Source of the DNA: Bacteroidales bacterium Phil6
GTDB taxonomy: Bacteria > Bacteroidota > Bacteroidia > Bacteroidales > F082
Length of the DNA stretch: 55,758 nt
Reading direction: 5' to 3'
Assembly (NCBI GenBank): GCA_002633315.1
Contig: NWBN01000026.1
Location: 3,786-59,543, forward strand
Of the stretch, positions 1-7,878 are shown in pieces. The translations under genes and the position numbers were made by a program. Every line of letters begins with the position of its first letter. Position 1 is the first letter of the stretch. Under the pieces are notes generated by a model, which did not search any database, was not told the origin of the DNA, and saw nothing but the letters and a program-made list of their open reading frames with translations.

Positions 1-45
1 GCCTATGTGAAACGAAAACGACCGACCCGACCGGAAGACGCATAA
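1..45 (+). CDS. possible 3' end of an upstream gene
   Basis: Frame 1 is open from the window edge to a TAA at 43-45 and gives a short basic tail, AYVKRKRPTRPEDA. It could be the C-terminus of the ICE gene preceding ardA, but 14 codons are too few to decide. Bases 46-148 carry only an A-rich leader before ardA. Confidence 0.25.
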   Translation, partial: AYVKRKRPTRPEDA

Positions 46-148
46 AAAAAAAGTCGGATTTACGGGAAACAGGAAAAAAGTTCAGTGAAACTTCAACTCC
101 CTCACCTCTCAAATCCGCATAAAATTAAAAACTTAAAAATTACAGGAT

Positions 149-682
149 ATGGAAGCAGTAACATTATCGGAAGCAAGAGTTTATGTAGGCACTTATGGCA
201 AGTACAACAACGGTTCATTGTTCGGGGCATGGCTTGACCTGTCGGACTATTCGGACAAGGAAGATTTTTACGAAGCCTGCCGGGAGCTTCACAAGGACGA
301 GGAAGATGCGGAGTATATGTTTCAGGACTGGGAGAACGTACCGGAAAACCTAATCGGCGAAAGCTGGATTTCCGAGAACTTCTTCACCTTGCGGGATGCG
401 GTGGAAAAGTTGGGCGACACCGAACAGGAAGCCTTTTTCGTGTGGTGCAACTACAAAAGCCATGATTTGAGCGAGGAAGATGCGGACGACCTTGTACGGG
501 ACTTTCAGGACGAATATCAGGGACAATATGACGATGAAGAAGATTTCGCCTACCAAATCGTGGAAGAATGTTACGACCTGCCGGAGTTCGCAAAAACCTA
601 TTTCGACTACAAACAGTTTGCCCGTGATTTGTTCATGTGCGACTACTGGTTTGATGACGGGTTTGTATTCCGGGCGGCTTAA
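149..682 (+). CDS. ardA: antirestriction protein ArdA
   Basis: This 177-residue, strongly acidic protein has the ArdA N-terminal pattern (ARVYVGTYGKYNNGSLFGAWLDL) and repeated D/E-rich segments. ArdA proteins mimic B-form DNA and occupy the DNA-binding groove of type I restriction enzymes, protecting an incoming single-stranded element as it becomes double-stranded in a new host. The length is usual for the family. It is the first gene of a short plus-strand run of accessory genes at the left of the ICE, which fits expression early after transfer. Family assignment rests on sequence pattern and context. Confidence 0.9.
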   Translation: MEAVTLSEARVYVGTYGKYNNGSLFGAWLDLSDYSDKEDFYEACRELHKDEEDAEYMFQDWENVPENLIGESWISENFFTLRDAVEKLGDTEQEAFFVWCNYKSHDLSEEDADDLVRDFQDEYQGQYDDEEDFAYQIVEECYDLPEFAKTYFDYKQFARDLFMCDYWFDDGFVFRAA

Positions 683-732
683 ACGACCATTCGGGCGGGG
701 TTAAAAGCCCTGCCCGCATAAACAGAGAAACG

Positions 733-945
733 ATGAAACGGAAAAGCATTTATAAAATCATCCTGCGGGTGTTATTGTTCTGCTTTGTGTGGCGGCTCGC
801 CTGCACAGCCGGAGCAATCACGGCGGTAACGGCATATCTTGTATTTCGTACCGCCTGTTTCCTGTTCCGGGTCTGCCTGTCGGTGTTTTATGCGTTGTGC
901 GTGGCTCTGCTTTTCCTGCTGTTACTTTCCCTATTAAGTATATGA
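733..945 (+). CDS. small hydrophobic membrane protein
   Basis: A 70-residue protein with a short basic N-terminus (MKRKSIYK) followed by two strongly hydrophobic stretches, roughly residues 8-35 and 42-70, with several cysteines. It should be an inner-membrane protein with two membrane segments. It sits 50 bases after ardA and just before the DUF3873-like reading frame, so it is probably in the same transcript. I do not recognise a family or function. Confidence 0.6.
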   Translation: MKRKSIYKIILRVLLFCFVWRLACTAGAITAVTAYLVFRTACFLFRVCLSVFYALCVALLFLLLLSLLSI

Positions 946-965
946 CGAATAAAAAACAGAATATC

Positions 966-1191
966 ATGCAATCATTGAACAGAAACGGGGTGAGCATCAC
1001 CCAAGCACCAGGAGAGGAAAAGTTTGTAAAATACCGTCCGGTCGCATTCAAAGGACGGATATTTTACCAGTACGACTACCTACCGCCACACGGACTGGGA
1101 ACTATTTTCCACAGTGGCTAAAACGCTGGCAGAGTGCCGCCACAGGCGGGATAAATGGATAGAAAAGAAAGAACAGGGTAATAACAGATAA
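966..1191 (+). pseudogene. DUF3873-like small ICE protein, frameshifted
   Basis: Translation from ATG 966 gives MQSLNRNGVSITQAPGEEKF and then YQYDY, the usual start of DUF3873 proteins of Bacteroides ICEs, but ends early at 1119-1121. The expected family C-terminus (DWELFSTVAKTLAECR, then RRDKW) is present in another frame and ends at 1189-1191. The switch falls at a tandem CTAC CTAC (1076-1083). Deleting one CTAC restores a continuous frame with Y-R-H-T-D-W-E-L-F. This is therefore a 4-bp duplication in an otherwise intact gene. The product made today would be 51 residues. The function of the family is unknown. Confidence 0.7.
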
Positions 1192-1202
1192 ATTTTAAGG
1201 GT

Positions 1203-1685
1203 ATGAAAACGACAGAAGTAAACAAGAACCTAATCGGCAGACGTTGCGAGTGTATTTTTACGGGCATGATGGTAACGGGCGTTATCGAGGACATTGAGGA
1301 AAACAAGTATTCTGTAAACGTGAAAGTGTATTTCGATAAGCCGCAGCAGTGGGGCGATGATTTGTACACGGAAGATTGGGCATGGGGACGCAAGACGGAC
1401 GAGTTCGGCACGCTGCACCATTTGCGACTGTTGACAGACGAACCGGACTTTCAGACGATGACAGTAGTTTTCGGTGAGCCTATCAGCCAGATAGACCGCA
1501 GCGTTTTTGAAGATGTTTCCACTTGGGGCGTTTCTTCTTTGCAAGGTTGGATAAATAGCTATGAAAGTGTCAGGTTTGTAGCCATAAACGACCATACGGC
1601 GGTCATAACGGGAGAATACAACTTTGAACAGGTAAAAGAGTGGTTAGAGAAGTATGTACCAGTAAAGAACCTTAAAATCTGCTAA
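1203..1685 (+). CDS. conserved ICE accessory protein, unknown function
   Basis: 160 residues, acidic and apparently cytoplasmic, with no membrane segment or signal peptide. I do not recognise a named domain. The N-terminal half (residues 1-80) looks like a small beta-rich fold (IGRRCECIFTGMMVTGVIED). A second, truncated copy of its last ~43 codons occurs at 37020-37147 with about 90% nucleotide identity, so the gene belongs to a conserved ICE module. In both copies it is followed by a hairpin and then by a different low-GC cargo gene. Confidence 0.75.
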   Translation: MKTTEVNKNLIGRRCECIFTGMMVTGVIEDIEENKYSVNVKVYFDKPQQWGDDLYTEDWAWGRKTDEFGTLHHLRLLTDEPDFQTMTVVFGEPISQIDRSVFEDVSTWGVSSLQGWINSYESVRFVAINDHTAVITGEYNFEQVKEWLEKYVPVKNLKIC

Positions 1686-1688
1686 TAG

Positions 1689-1752
1689 GTAACGGGGGCA
1701 AGCACTCCCCGTTACTTTCTTCCATGAGCCTATCTGCGGTGAAGAAAGTAAC
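1689..1752 (+). terminator. double hairpin after the 160-aa gene
   Basis: Two inverted repeats lie directly after the stop codon. The first is GTAACGGGG (1689-1697) with CCCCGTTAC (1707-1715), followed by TTTCTT. The second is GTTACTTTCTTC (1711-1722) with GAAGAAAGTAAC (1741-1752). They share GTTAC and are therefore mutually exclusive. In the second ICE copy the equivalent arms are GCTACTTT and AAAGTAGC, a compensated change, which supports real base pairing. Confidence 0.65.
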
Positions 1753-1791
1753 AAAGAAGCCTATAACATTTGAACTATTTAATTATTTTTA

Positions 1792-3573
1792 TTAATGTAT
1801 AAAATCAATCGTTATAACAGATTGGTTGTCAAAAATATTTTTTACAATATTCCTTATTACTGGATGGTTTAACTTATAAACACAAGATTTCTCATCGTTG
1901 GGATTTTTTAGATGGTCTGCATCATTATGGATAGCAGATAAATAATAATACGCATCAGGAATCAAAACAGAATGTTCTTCTGCGTATTTAAGTTTTTTAT
2001 CTGTTTGATGTGTATTGATAAACTCAATTCTTTTATCATTATCCAATTGGTTATAAATTAATTTCTCTAATCGAAATCTAATACCAAGACTTATTGCATA
2101 AGGATCATAGGTAACATCTGTACCAAGATACTTATTTAGTTCTTCAAGTACATATTGTTTTAAATTTATTCCTTTAGCCCATGTCTTTTTTAGGTTAGGT
2201 TGAGTGGGAATATCTGAACTTCTATCAATGGTATTAGGATTATAATGAAAGAAATATTTAGATAGGTCATCATATAATAGTTTTTGCTCTGGAACTGATT
2301 TATCTAATTGTTCTCTATAAGCAATAAATGATTTCATTGCATTTGAGCCAATAGCTTTAACAGTTTTAAGGTATTGGATATTAAGCAAAGATGGCTTAAA
2401 GATATAATTCCTAAAATATTTCGGGTCTAAATGAGTAAACAAAATAGGATATATTACACAACCATCTTTTTTTAATAAATTTGAAAGATAATACTGGGCA
2501 GCAATTATATTAGCATCATCTAAATAATCAAAGACTTCGTCTATAATTAATAAGTATTTCTTTCCATTTCTTAATATACTCTGAAATTTAAGAAGTTGAA
2601 TTATAAACGTCAAAACATCTCTCTGACCATTTGAAATTTCATCAGCATGTGGAAATTCTACAACAAGCGTATCTTTTTTTTCTTTTGAAGAAATTTCTTT
2701 CCATGTTGTATTGAGATACGAGATATTTCTATCGAATTTATTTTTGAAAATATCATAAGATGCTCTTCGAGAAGCCTTTAATAAAGATTCTTTTTTATAT
2801 TTAAATAGATAACGGAGTTGGTAGAATAAATTAAATTTATTAAATAAAGATGTACCTGTTATATCTTTAAAAATTTCTCCAAACTTATTATAGAATTCAT
2901 CTTGTTCTATTTTCTCAAAAAAATCATCTTGTATATTTGCTATTATCTCCTCTTTATTCCCTTTAAGTTGTTGAATATTTATTTTTATCTCATCAATTAA
3001 ATCACTTCTTTTTTTTGTTTCAAATTTCTCAAAACATTCAAATGAAAATTGAATACGTTCTAAAAAATCATTTTGAGAAAAATAATCTGATAAATTAGGT
3101 AGTATCTTACCATTGACCCCAAAATTCATCTTTGCATCCGAATATTTATACAAATCTGAGACTTTTGGGGGAATTGAATCTACAACTGTAATAGAATCAA
3201 TAGATAAAAAGCCCTTAGTTGTTGAGAATCCGCCGAATGTTTTTGAAACGGTTTGAACTTTTAATCTATTATTGATTATAAAACAAGTTATTTCTTTATT
3301 AATTGTATTGGTTGTTGGATTTGCAATTAAAGTTACACCGTCAAGAACAATAGAAAGAGAAGGAATAAGGGTTGTATCTTTTTGGTGCATATCAGTCTCT
3401 TCAACCTTGATTTTCCCTTTAGCTAAGGAATTAAAAGCTGCTGTAATTGACGATTTTCCAAACCCATTAGGTGCTACTAATATATTTACTTTTTGAGACT
3501 TTATCTCTAAATCAAAACTATTATTAGTAGTTCCAAATCCTTTAATATTTTCTATTTTTATATTAGTTATCAT
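1792..3573 (-). CDS. stand-alone ABC-type ATPase, candidate defence protein
   Basis: 593 residues with an SMC/RecF-like ATPase: Walker A APNGFGKSS at residues 34-42, an ABC signature-like EISNGQRDV near 312, Walker B YLLIIDEVFDYLDD near 343-352 and an H-loop FTHLD near 379. The interrupted ATPase with a long insert resembles overcoming-lysogenization-defect, PtuA and RloC-like defence ATPases. No HNH, TOPRIM or nuclease partner gene lies beside it. The C-terminal ~170 residues (with IHNDADHLKNP near 545) match nothing I know and could hold the effector. It is very A/T-rich compared with the tra genes and is transcribed from its own -7 box, TAAATTTG at 3597-3590. The call as a defence gene is inference from architecture and location in an ICE cargo slot. 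Confidence 0.75.
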   Translation of the reverse strand: MITNIKIENIKGFGTTNNSFDLEIKSQKVNILVAPNGFGKSSITAAFNSLAKGKIKVEETDMHQKDTTLIPSLSIVLDGVTLIANPTTNTINKEITCFIINNRLKVQTVSKTFGGFSTTKGFLSIDSITVVDSIPPKVSDLYKYSDAKMNFGVNGKILPNLSDYFSQNDFLERIQFSFECFEKFETKKRSDLIDEIKINIQQLKGNKEEIIANIQDDFFEKIEQDEFYNKFGEIFKDITGTSLFNKFNLFYQLRYLFKYKKESLLKASRRASYDIFKNKFDRNISYLNTTWKEISSKEKKDTLVVEFPHADEISNGQRDVLTFIIQLLKFQSILRNGKKYLLIIDEVFDYLDDANIIAAQYYLSNLLKKDGCVIYPILFTHLDPKYFRNYIFKPSLLNIQYLKTVKAIGSNAMKSFIAYREQLDKSVPEQKLLYDDLSKYFFHYNPNTIDRSSDIPTQPNLKKTWAKGINLKQYVLEELNKYLGTDVTYDPYAISLGIRFRLEKLIYNQLDNDKRIEFINTHQTDKKLKYAEEHSVLIPDAYYYLSAIHNDADHLKNPNDEKSCVYKLNHPVIRNIVKNIFDNQSVITIDFIH

Positions 3574-3589
3574 ATCAATTTTTTTAGGG

Positions 3590-3597
3590 CAAATTTA
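3590..3597 (-). promoter_or_regulatory. -7 box of the ABC-ATPase gene
   Basis: On the minus strand TAAATTTG matches the Bacteroidota TAnnTTTG -7 consensus, 17 bases before the ATG at 3573. The expected transcript leader is about 10 nt. Confidence 0.5.
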
Positions 3598-3611
3598 CAT
3601 ATAAATAAATC

Positions 3612-3633
3612 ACCCGGCAATAAAATACCGGGT
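3612..3633 (-). terminator. terminator of the tra operon
   Basis: ACCCGG (3612-3617) and CCGGGT (3628-3633) form a short stem 28 bases after the traQ stop on the minus strand, followed by an A/T-rich stretch. It separates the tra transcript from the downstream ABC-ATPase gene. Confidence 0.5.
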
Positions 3634-3660
3634 ATTTATAACATATTCATTTCAAAAGGG

Positions 3661-4101
3661 TTATTCCTTTTCGCTGCTGTCATTGTTGAACGAGAACGAA
3701 ACCTGCTGCATCTGCCCGAAGCTGTCGATGATATAGATGTCAATCGTCTGCTGGTCGGTCGATGCCGATGTGTAGTAGAGCCGGAATGTTTCTTTCTCCA
3801 GCGGGTACAGGTCATTGGGCAGGAACACCGTACCGTTATCCATTTCCAGCTTTCCTTTGCCGTCAGGCTGGAAATAGCGTATCTGGTAGGTCGTAGGCTG
3901 GTAGTCGCCGCCACGCACCAGTTGGCAGCGTATTTCGGCTGTTTCGCCCACTTTCAGTTTCTTGGGTACGGGCAGCGTTTCCACCGTGAACGGGTAAGCC
4001 TGCTGAATATCCAAGCTGTCATTACAGGCGGTTACAAGCACGAGGGCGGCCACGATGTAGCAGCCCACGATGATTTTATACATTACATTCTTCATATACA
4101 T
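3661..4101 (-). CDS. traQ: conjugal transfer lipoprotein TraQ (DUF3872)
   Basis: 146 residues with a lipoprotein signal peptide (IIVGCYIVAALVLVTAC, lipobox VTAC) followed by a small beta-rich domain. It is the last gene of the tra operon, 13 bases after traO, as in CTnDOT except that traP is missing. TraQ is an accessory, probably envelope-associated component of the transfer apparatus; its exact job is not known. Two starts are possible, M1 or M3 (MKNVMYK). A near-identical second copy is at 38217-38654. Confidence 0.88.
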   Translation of the reverse strand: MYMKNVMYKIIVGCYIVAALVLVTACNDSLDIQQAYPFTVETLPVPKKLKVGETAEIRCQLVRGGDYQPTTYQIRYFQPDGKGKLEMDNGTVFLPNDLYPLEKETFRLYYTSASTDQQTIDIYIIDSFGQMQQVSFSFNNDSSEKE

Positions 4102-4114
4102 TATTATATAGCGG

Positions 4115-4696
4115 TCAGTTGATAATGAATTTCAGTCCCATGCCTACCTGCGTGTGGAACTTGCCGATGTCCGAGCCGAACAGCATACGTTCCCTCGCAT
4201 TGACGAGCAGCACCACCCGGTCGGTCAGGTAGGTTTCCAGTTCCAGCGTGAGCGCACCGCCGTAGATGAAACAGTCCTTGTCCAGCAGCGTAGCCCCGTC
4301 CGGCAGCAGCTTGTCGCCCCGGTTGCTGGTTTCATACCCGGCGAGAGCCGACAGCCCCAGCGAGAGGAAAAAGGTCTTTCGCCTATCCGAAAGGAATTTC
4401 AGGTAATAGCCGCCCTCCGCCGTGAACTGTTCTACCGGAATGCGCATATCCTTGTAGTCATACTTCTTATGCAGGTATTCCCCGCCAATCACCCAGCGGT
4501 TGGCGTTCTTGGTATAGACGCTGTATGCCGCCCCGAAATGACAGGCAAAATCCGTGTCGGAGTTCCAATGTACCCCGTCCGCCATGCCCGCCGTTACCTG
4601 CAAGGCTTTCATGCCCGGAAGGTATCTTTGCGCGTGTGCCTGGTTCAAATGCAGGCACAGCGCAAAGAGTGTCATTATAAAGATGTGTTTCTTCAT
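4115..4696 (-). CDS. traO: conjugal transfer protein TraO
   Basis: 193 residues with a cleavable signal peptide (MKKHIFIMTLFALCLHLNQAHA, then QRYLPG). The rest alternates like an outer-membrane beta-barrel and ends GMGLKFIIN. TraO follows traN by 3 bases and precedes traQ, the CTnDOT order, and is required for the outer part of the mating apparatus in that family. The C-terminal third is found again, fused to traN, at 38668-39063. Confidence 0.88.
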   Translation of the reverse strand: MKKHIFIMTLFALCLHLNQAHAQRYLPGMKALQVTAGMADGVHWNSDTDFACHFGAAYSVYTKNANRWVIGGEYLHKKYDYKDMRIPVEQFTAEGGYYLKFLSDRRKTFFLSLGLSALAGYETSNRGDKLLPDGATLLDKDCFIYGGALTLELETYLTDRVVLLVNARERMLFGSDIGKFHTQVGMGLKFIIN

Positions 4697-4699
4697 TCC

Positions 4700-5635
4700 C
4701 TACTTTATTTTCAGTTCGTTTATCACTTCGGCGTTCACGATGTCGGCATTCTCCACCCGTATGGTCTGATGCCGACCGCCGTTCTTCTCGTAAAGCTCCA
4801 CCAGCAGCAGCTTGTCGTCCGGGATGGTGAACTTCGGCAGGGCGTACACCGTACGGACGGTACTTTTCCCGGCAATCTCTATCACCTCGTTGTAGCTGCG
4901 TACCGCATCCAGTACCGTTTCCTGAATAGCCGTGCGTTTGGGCACTTTCTTATCGACAATCTTAAACTTGATGAAGTCCGTATCGAAAGGCACGTTGGAA
5001 CTGTTCTTCGTCTGCGTATGCACGTAAAGCATCCCGTTATAGGTGTAAATCCCCTTGATTAAGAACTGTATGCCGAAACGCTTGCTGCCCAAGTGTCGCA
5101 CTTTACGGTCATTGTTCTTGTAGATGCTCTGCATTATCAGTTTTACCAGCAGTGGGCTTTCATTTCCCAGTTCCCGGAAATAGATGTTCATGCGGGTATG
5201 CGAAAAGTCGGACGTATCTTCATTTTCCAAGAAGTCCTTCATTTCGATGTTGAGCATTTCCGGCTCACGGGCATACTTGGCGTTGAATGAATAGAAGCTG
5301 CCGTCCTCGCAGATGACGGAGAAGTTCGTTTCTCCCGGAAAGCCCTCTGTCGTGGCTTTCACCCTGATTACGTTTTCCGCACCGTCAGCCTTGCCCGCTA
5401 TGATGTGGTTGCTCCCCAAATCTACATAGCGGACGGCGGAGGGGAAAATGATATGCACCGTTTTGGCGAAAGTTACTTCCACGCCGTAGGGCGTTACCAT
5501 TTGTCGGTAAGGCAGCTTTCGGGTGATACCCCGGTACAAGTCGTTGCCTGCCGCATACTTCACCGTGTCGGTTTCCTGTGCGTTTGCCGCACACACGCCC
5601 AGCAGGAGGGCGCACATTACAAAAATCTGTTTCAT
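4700..5635 (-). CDS. traN: conjugal transfer protein TraN (VirB9-like, DUF4138)
   Basis: 311 residues with a signal peptide (MKQIFVMCALLLGVCAANA, then QETDTVKY). The DUF4138/TraN family is the Bacteroidota counterpart of VirB9, an outer-membrane core-complex protein that binds the VirB10-like TraM encoded just upstream. The motif FAKTVHIIFPSAVRYVDLGS is the usual N-terminal VirB9-like strand pattern. The start is preceded by the conserved 20-bp element at 5639-5658. Length is normal. Confidence 0.92.
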   Translation of the reverse strand: MKQIFVMCALLLGVCAANAQETDTVKYAAGNDLYRGITRKLPYRQMVTPYGVEVTFAKTVHIIFPSAVRYVDLGSNHIIAGKADGAENVIRVKATTEGFPGETNFSVICEDGSFYSFNAKYAREPEMLNIEMKDFLENEDTSDFSHTRMNIYFRELGNESPLLVKLIMQSIYKNNDRKVRHLGSKRFGIQFLIKGIYTYNGMLYVHTQTKNSSNVPFDTDFIKFKIVDKKVPKRTAIQETVLDAVRSYNEVIEIAGKSTVRTVYALPKFTIPDDKLLLVELYEKNGGRHQTIRVENADIVNAEVINELKIK

Positions 5636-5638
5636 CGT

Positions 5639-5658
5639 TAATTGGAAATTTTAGTGGT
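5639..5658 (-). repeat. ICE-wide 20-bp element, copy 1 (before traN)
   Basis: On the minus strand this reads ACCACTAAAATTTCCAATTA, three bases before the traN start codon. Related copies lie at 13093-13112 (before traE), 21177-21195 (before the DUF3945 gene) and 24685-24703 (after topB). Its position suggests a leader or ribosome-loading element rather than a -7/-33 promoter. Confidence 0.6.
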
Positions 5659-5669
5659 TTGTCAAATGA

Positions 5670-6965
5670 TTATTGCTGTTTGGCGTAAAGCATCACCCTG
5701 TACCCGGCTTTCAGCTTCACTTTCACGGTTCGGAACTTCTTGGCAAGGTAACCGGACGCACCCTGCATCAGCCCCCTTGTAACGTCCATCGCCACCTGTT
5801 GCCCGGCGTTCTGCGTAAAGGAAATGCTTGTACCCAGCCCGCTGCCGATATTCGCCATCGCCTCGTTGAACGCTTCCTGCTCCATCGAGGACGGGACGGA
5901 AAGCCCCTTTTGCCCGTCCGTGTCGAACACGGCGAGTTCCACCGGAATGATGTTTCCCGCATACTCTATCGAGGACACCAGTATGTCGAGACGTTCGCCC
6001 TGTACTTTTGCCGTACCCGCCACAAGGGTATTCTTCGGGATGACGATGTTGCCCGCCTGCATGGGTTCAAGCAGACGGAGTTTTACCGTCTGCCCGTCCG
6101 TCAGCGTCTGGTCTTGATGGATGCAGGCGGCTATCGTGTTCCTGTCCATTGCGTAGCCCGTTCCTACCGCCGTGTTGAAGCCGTAGTTGCGTGGCTGGCT
6201 GTAAGCACGGATAAAATCGGCATCGCTCATGGGCTGTTGCAGCCCTGAAACGGCGTTGTCCCGTACTGCCTGCACGGACACCGCTTCCGGCTTCTTTTCG
6301 ATGTCGCCCACAACTGGCACTTGTGCCGCCTGCCTGTCGCCGCCTGCATATTTGGCAGCAAGCTCGTATGACTTTTCCAAGAGAGCCATCTGTTCGTCAG
6401 CGGTGGGCGTGGCTTCCCGCTGACGTTCCAGCTTTTCGGTCAGTTCTGCCACCTGCCGTTTCAAGTCCTCTTTTTCCCTGTCCTCCGGTGGCGTTTCATA
6501 GAACGTGCTCAACTGGCGGTTGATGTCCCGGTAGGCGGTCGCCGAGGAAGAAACGCCGCCACCCCGGACGGGCTTCGGATCTTCTTCCGGCATCAGTCCG
6601 GCTTCCGCCTGCGGTTCTTTGGTTTCTTCGTCCCCTATGAAACCAAAGTCCTGAAGGGATTGTATCCTGTCCTGCCGTTTCCGGCTCATCATCGCCTGCT
6701 CGTAGGCGGTCTGCTTGTCCGCTATAATCCCGTCCTCTGCGGGCAGCGGGATGTCGGCATTGAAACCGCCCACGCTTTCCGTTTCCGCTTTCTCCTTGCC
6801 GGAGGGGGCGAATATCAGGTACATGCACCCTGCAAAGGCGAGGAACATCAGCGGAAAGACTATCATTTTCCTGCGCCGCTGCACCTCTTTCGGGGAAAGT
6901 TCCCGTTTGGGCTTCTTCTCCTTTTCGGACTGTCTGCCCGGTTCATTTTTCTGTACTTCTTCCAT
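5670..6965 (-). CDS. traM: conjugal transfer protein TraM (VirB10-like)
   Basis: 431 residues: a basic N-terminus, one membrane segment near residues 35-53 (MIVFPLMFLAFAGCMYLIFA), a charged linker with a coiled coil (around 165-200), and a C-terminal domain with the VirB10/TrbI pattern (TVKLRLLEPMQAGNIVIPKN). VirB10-type proteins span from the inner membrane to the outer-membrane core and gate the channel. It overlaps traL by 23 bases and lies 34 bases from traN, so all three are co-translated. Confidence 0.92.
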   Translation of the reverse strand: MEEVQKNEPGRQSEKEKKPKRELSPKEVQRRRKMIVFPLMFLAFAGCMYLIFAPSGKEKAETESVGGFNADIPLPAEDGIIADKQTAYEQAMMSRKRQDRIQSLQDFGFIGDEETKEPQAEAGLMPEEDPKPVRGGGVSSSATAYRDINRQLSTFYETPPEDREKEDLKRQVAELTEKLERQREATPTADEQMALLEKSYELAAKYAGGDRQAAQVPVVGDIEKKPEAVSVQAVRDNAVSGLQQPMSDADFIRAYSQPRNYGFNTAVGTGYAMDRNTIAACIHQDQTLTDGQTVKLRLLEPMQAGNIVIPKNTLVAGTAKVQGERLDILVSSIEYAGNIIPVELAVFDTDGQKGLSVPSSMEQEAFNEAMANIGSGLGTSISFTQNAGQQVAMDVTRGLMQGASGYLAKKFRTVKVKLKAGYRVMLYAKQQ

Positions 6966-7230
6966 ATTCAGGTCTGTTTGTTAAATTGATACTGTCGTTA
7001 CCGTGCAGTGGGAACTGCCGGATGTGTTCGATTTGCAGCCTTTGCCCGTCCCGTTTCCCGATGTTGTAAATGGACGAAACGGTGATATAGAGGGACAAGC
7101 CGCCGAACAGGGCGGACATCACGAGGATGACCGCCAGCCGCTTGCCCGGCGTGATACGCCCGCACAGGCGGCGCAGGCGTTCATCCGCCCAGTCCCGCAC
7201 CGTTTCAATGTAATTTCGTTTCCTCTCCAT
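6943..7230 (-). CDS. traL: conjugal transfer protein TraL (DUF3989)
   Basis: 95 residues from MERKRNYIETVRDWADERLR, chosen because family members begin there. A single membrane segment (LAVILVMSALFGGLSLYITV, near 31-50) follows a basic cytoplasmic helix. It is a small inner-membrane subunit of the transfer machine encoded between traK and traM. An in-frame upstream start at 7272 would overlap traK more deeply and is less likely. Confidence 0.88.
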   Translation of the reverse strand: MERKRNYIETVRDWADERLRRLCGRITPGKRLAVILVMSALFGGLSLYITVSSIYNIGKRDGQRLQIEHIRQFPLHGNDSINLTNRPEYGRSTEK

Positions 7231-7234
7231 AAGG

Positions 7235-7858
7235 CTATCGTTTAATGGTTTGCAAATCCCTGTTCTCGTCAATCGTGAACGCTTCCATGATGAAGCCGTG
7301 CGGGTTGTTGTCGCTCCGTGTGGCGTTCAGGAGCCTGCACGTGGTGATAAGGCTTCTGACCGTCAGGCTGCTTTCCCGGACAATAAGCTGCCGGGCAAAG
7401 GTTCTCACCTTGTAGGGGTACTGGTTGAAGTCGCATTTCATGCTGTCAATCTCCACCGTCTGGTTGATGTTGCCCGAAATGATACGGTTGTAGTAGCCCT
7501 TTTCCGATAAGTCCTTGTAGTAGTTGAACGCACTCCTGTCGGCGAGGAACAGGGAGCGTTTGATGTTTCCCTCGATGGCGTCCTTGTCGGGCGAGAGCGT
7601 GAAAAAGAGTTCGTGGAAACGCTTCACGTGCGATTTCGCTTCAATCGGTCTGTTCTGCGCCATGTCCTGCGAGAGAGCCAGCATCAGGCTCTTGCCGTTG
7701 TCGAGGACGTATATCTTCTGCCGCTGCTTTTCGGCGAAGCTGTACGAGTTCCACACGGCAAAGCCCGTGACCAGTGCGCACAGGCAGATGAATACCAGCG
7801 CAAAGAGCCGGATTTGCCGGAAGCTCGTTTCGATGTTCGTCAATGACTTGAATTCCAT
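7235..7858 (-). CDS. traK: conjugal transfer protein TraK (VirB8-like)
   Basis: 207 residues: a short cytoplasmic N-terminus (MEFKSLTNIETSFRQIR), one membrane segment near 18-38, and a periplasmic domain with the alternating pattern of VirB8 proteins. VirB8 nucleates pore assembly at the inner membrane. It follows traJ by 20 bases and precedes traL, as in CTnDOT. Confidence 0.92.
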   Translation of the reverse strand: MEFKSLTNIETSFRQIRLFALVFICLCALVTGFAVWNSYSFAEKQRQKIYVLDNGKSLMLALSQDMAQNRPIEAKSHVKRFHELFFTLSPDKDAIEGNIKRSLFLADRSAFNYYKDLSEKGYYNRIISGNINQTVEIDSMKCDFNQYPYKVRTFARQLIVRESSLTVRSLITTCRLLNATRSDNNPHGFIMEAFTIDENRDLQTIKR

Positions 7859-7878
7859 ATTCTAAAAATTGAAGTTGG

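Noticed and set aside
4154..5062. Long plus-strand open frame opposite traO/traN
   Set aside because: Antisense shadow of well-supported tra genes; it spans two gene boundaries and has no start signals.
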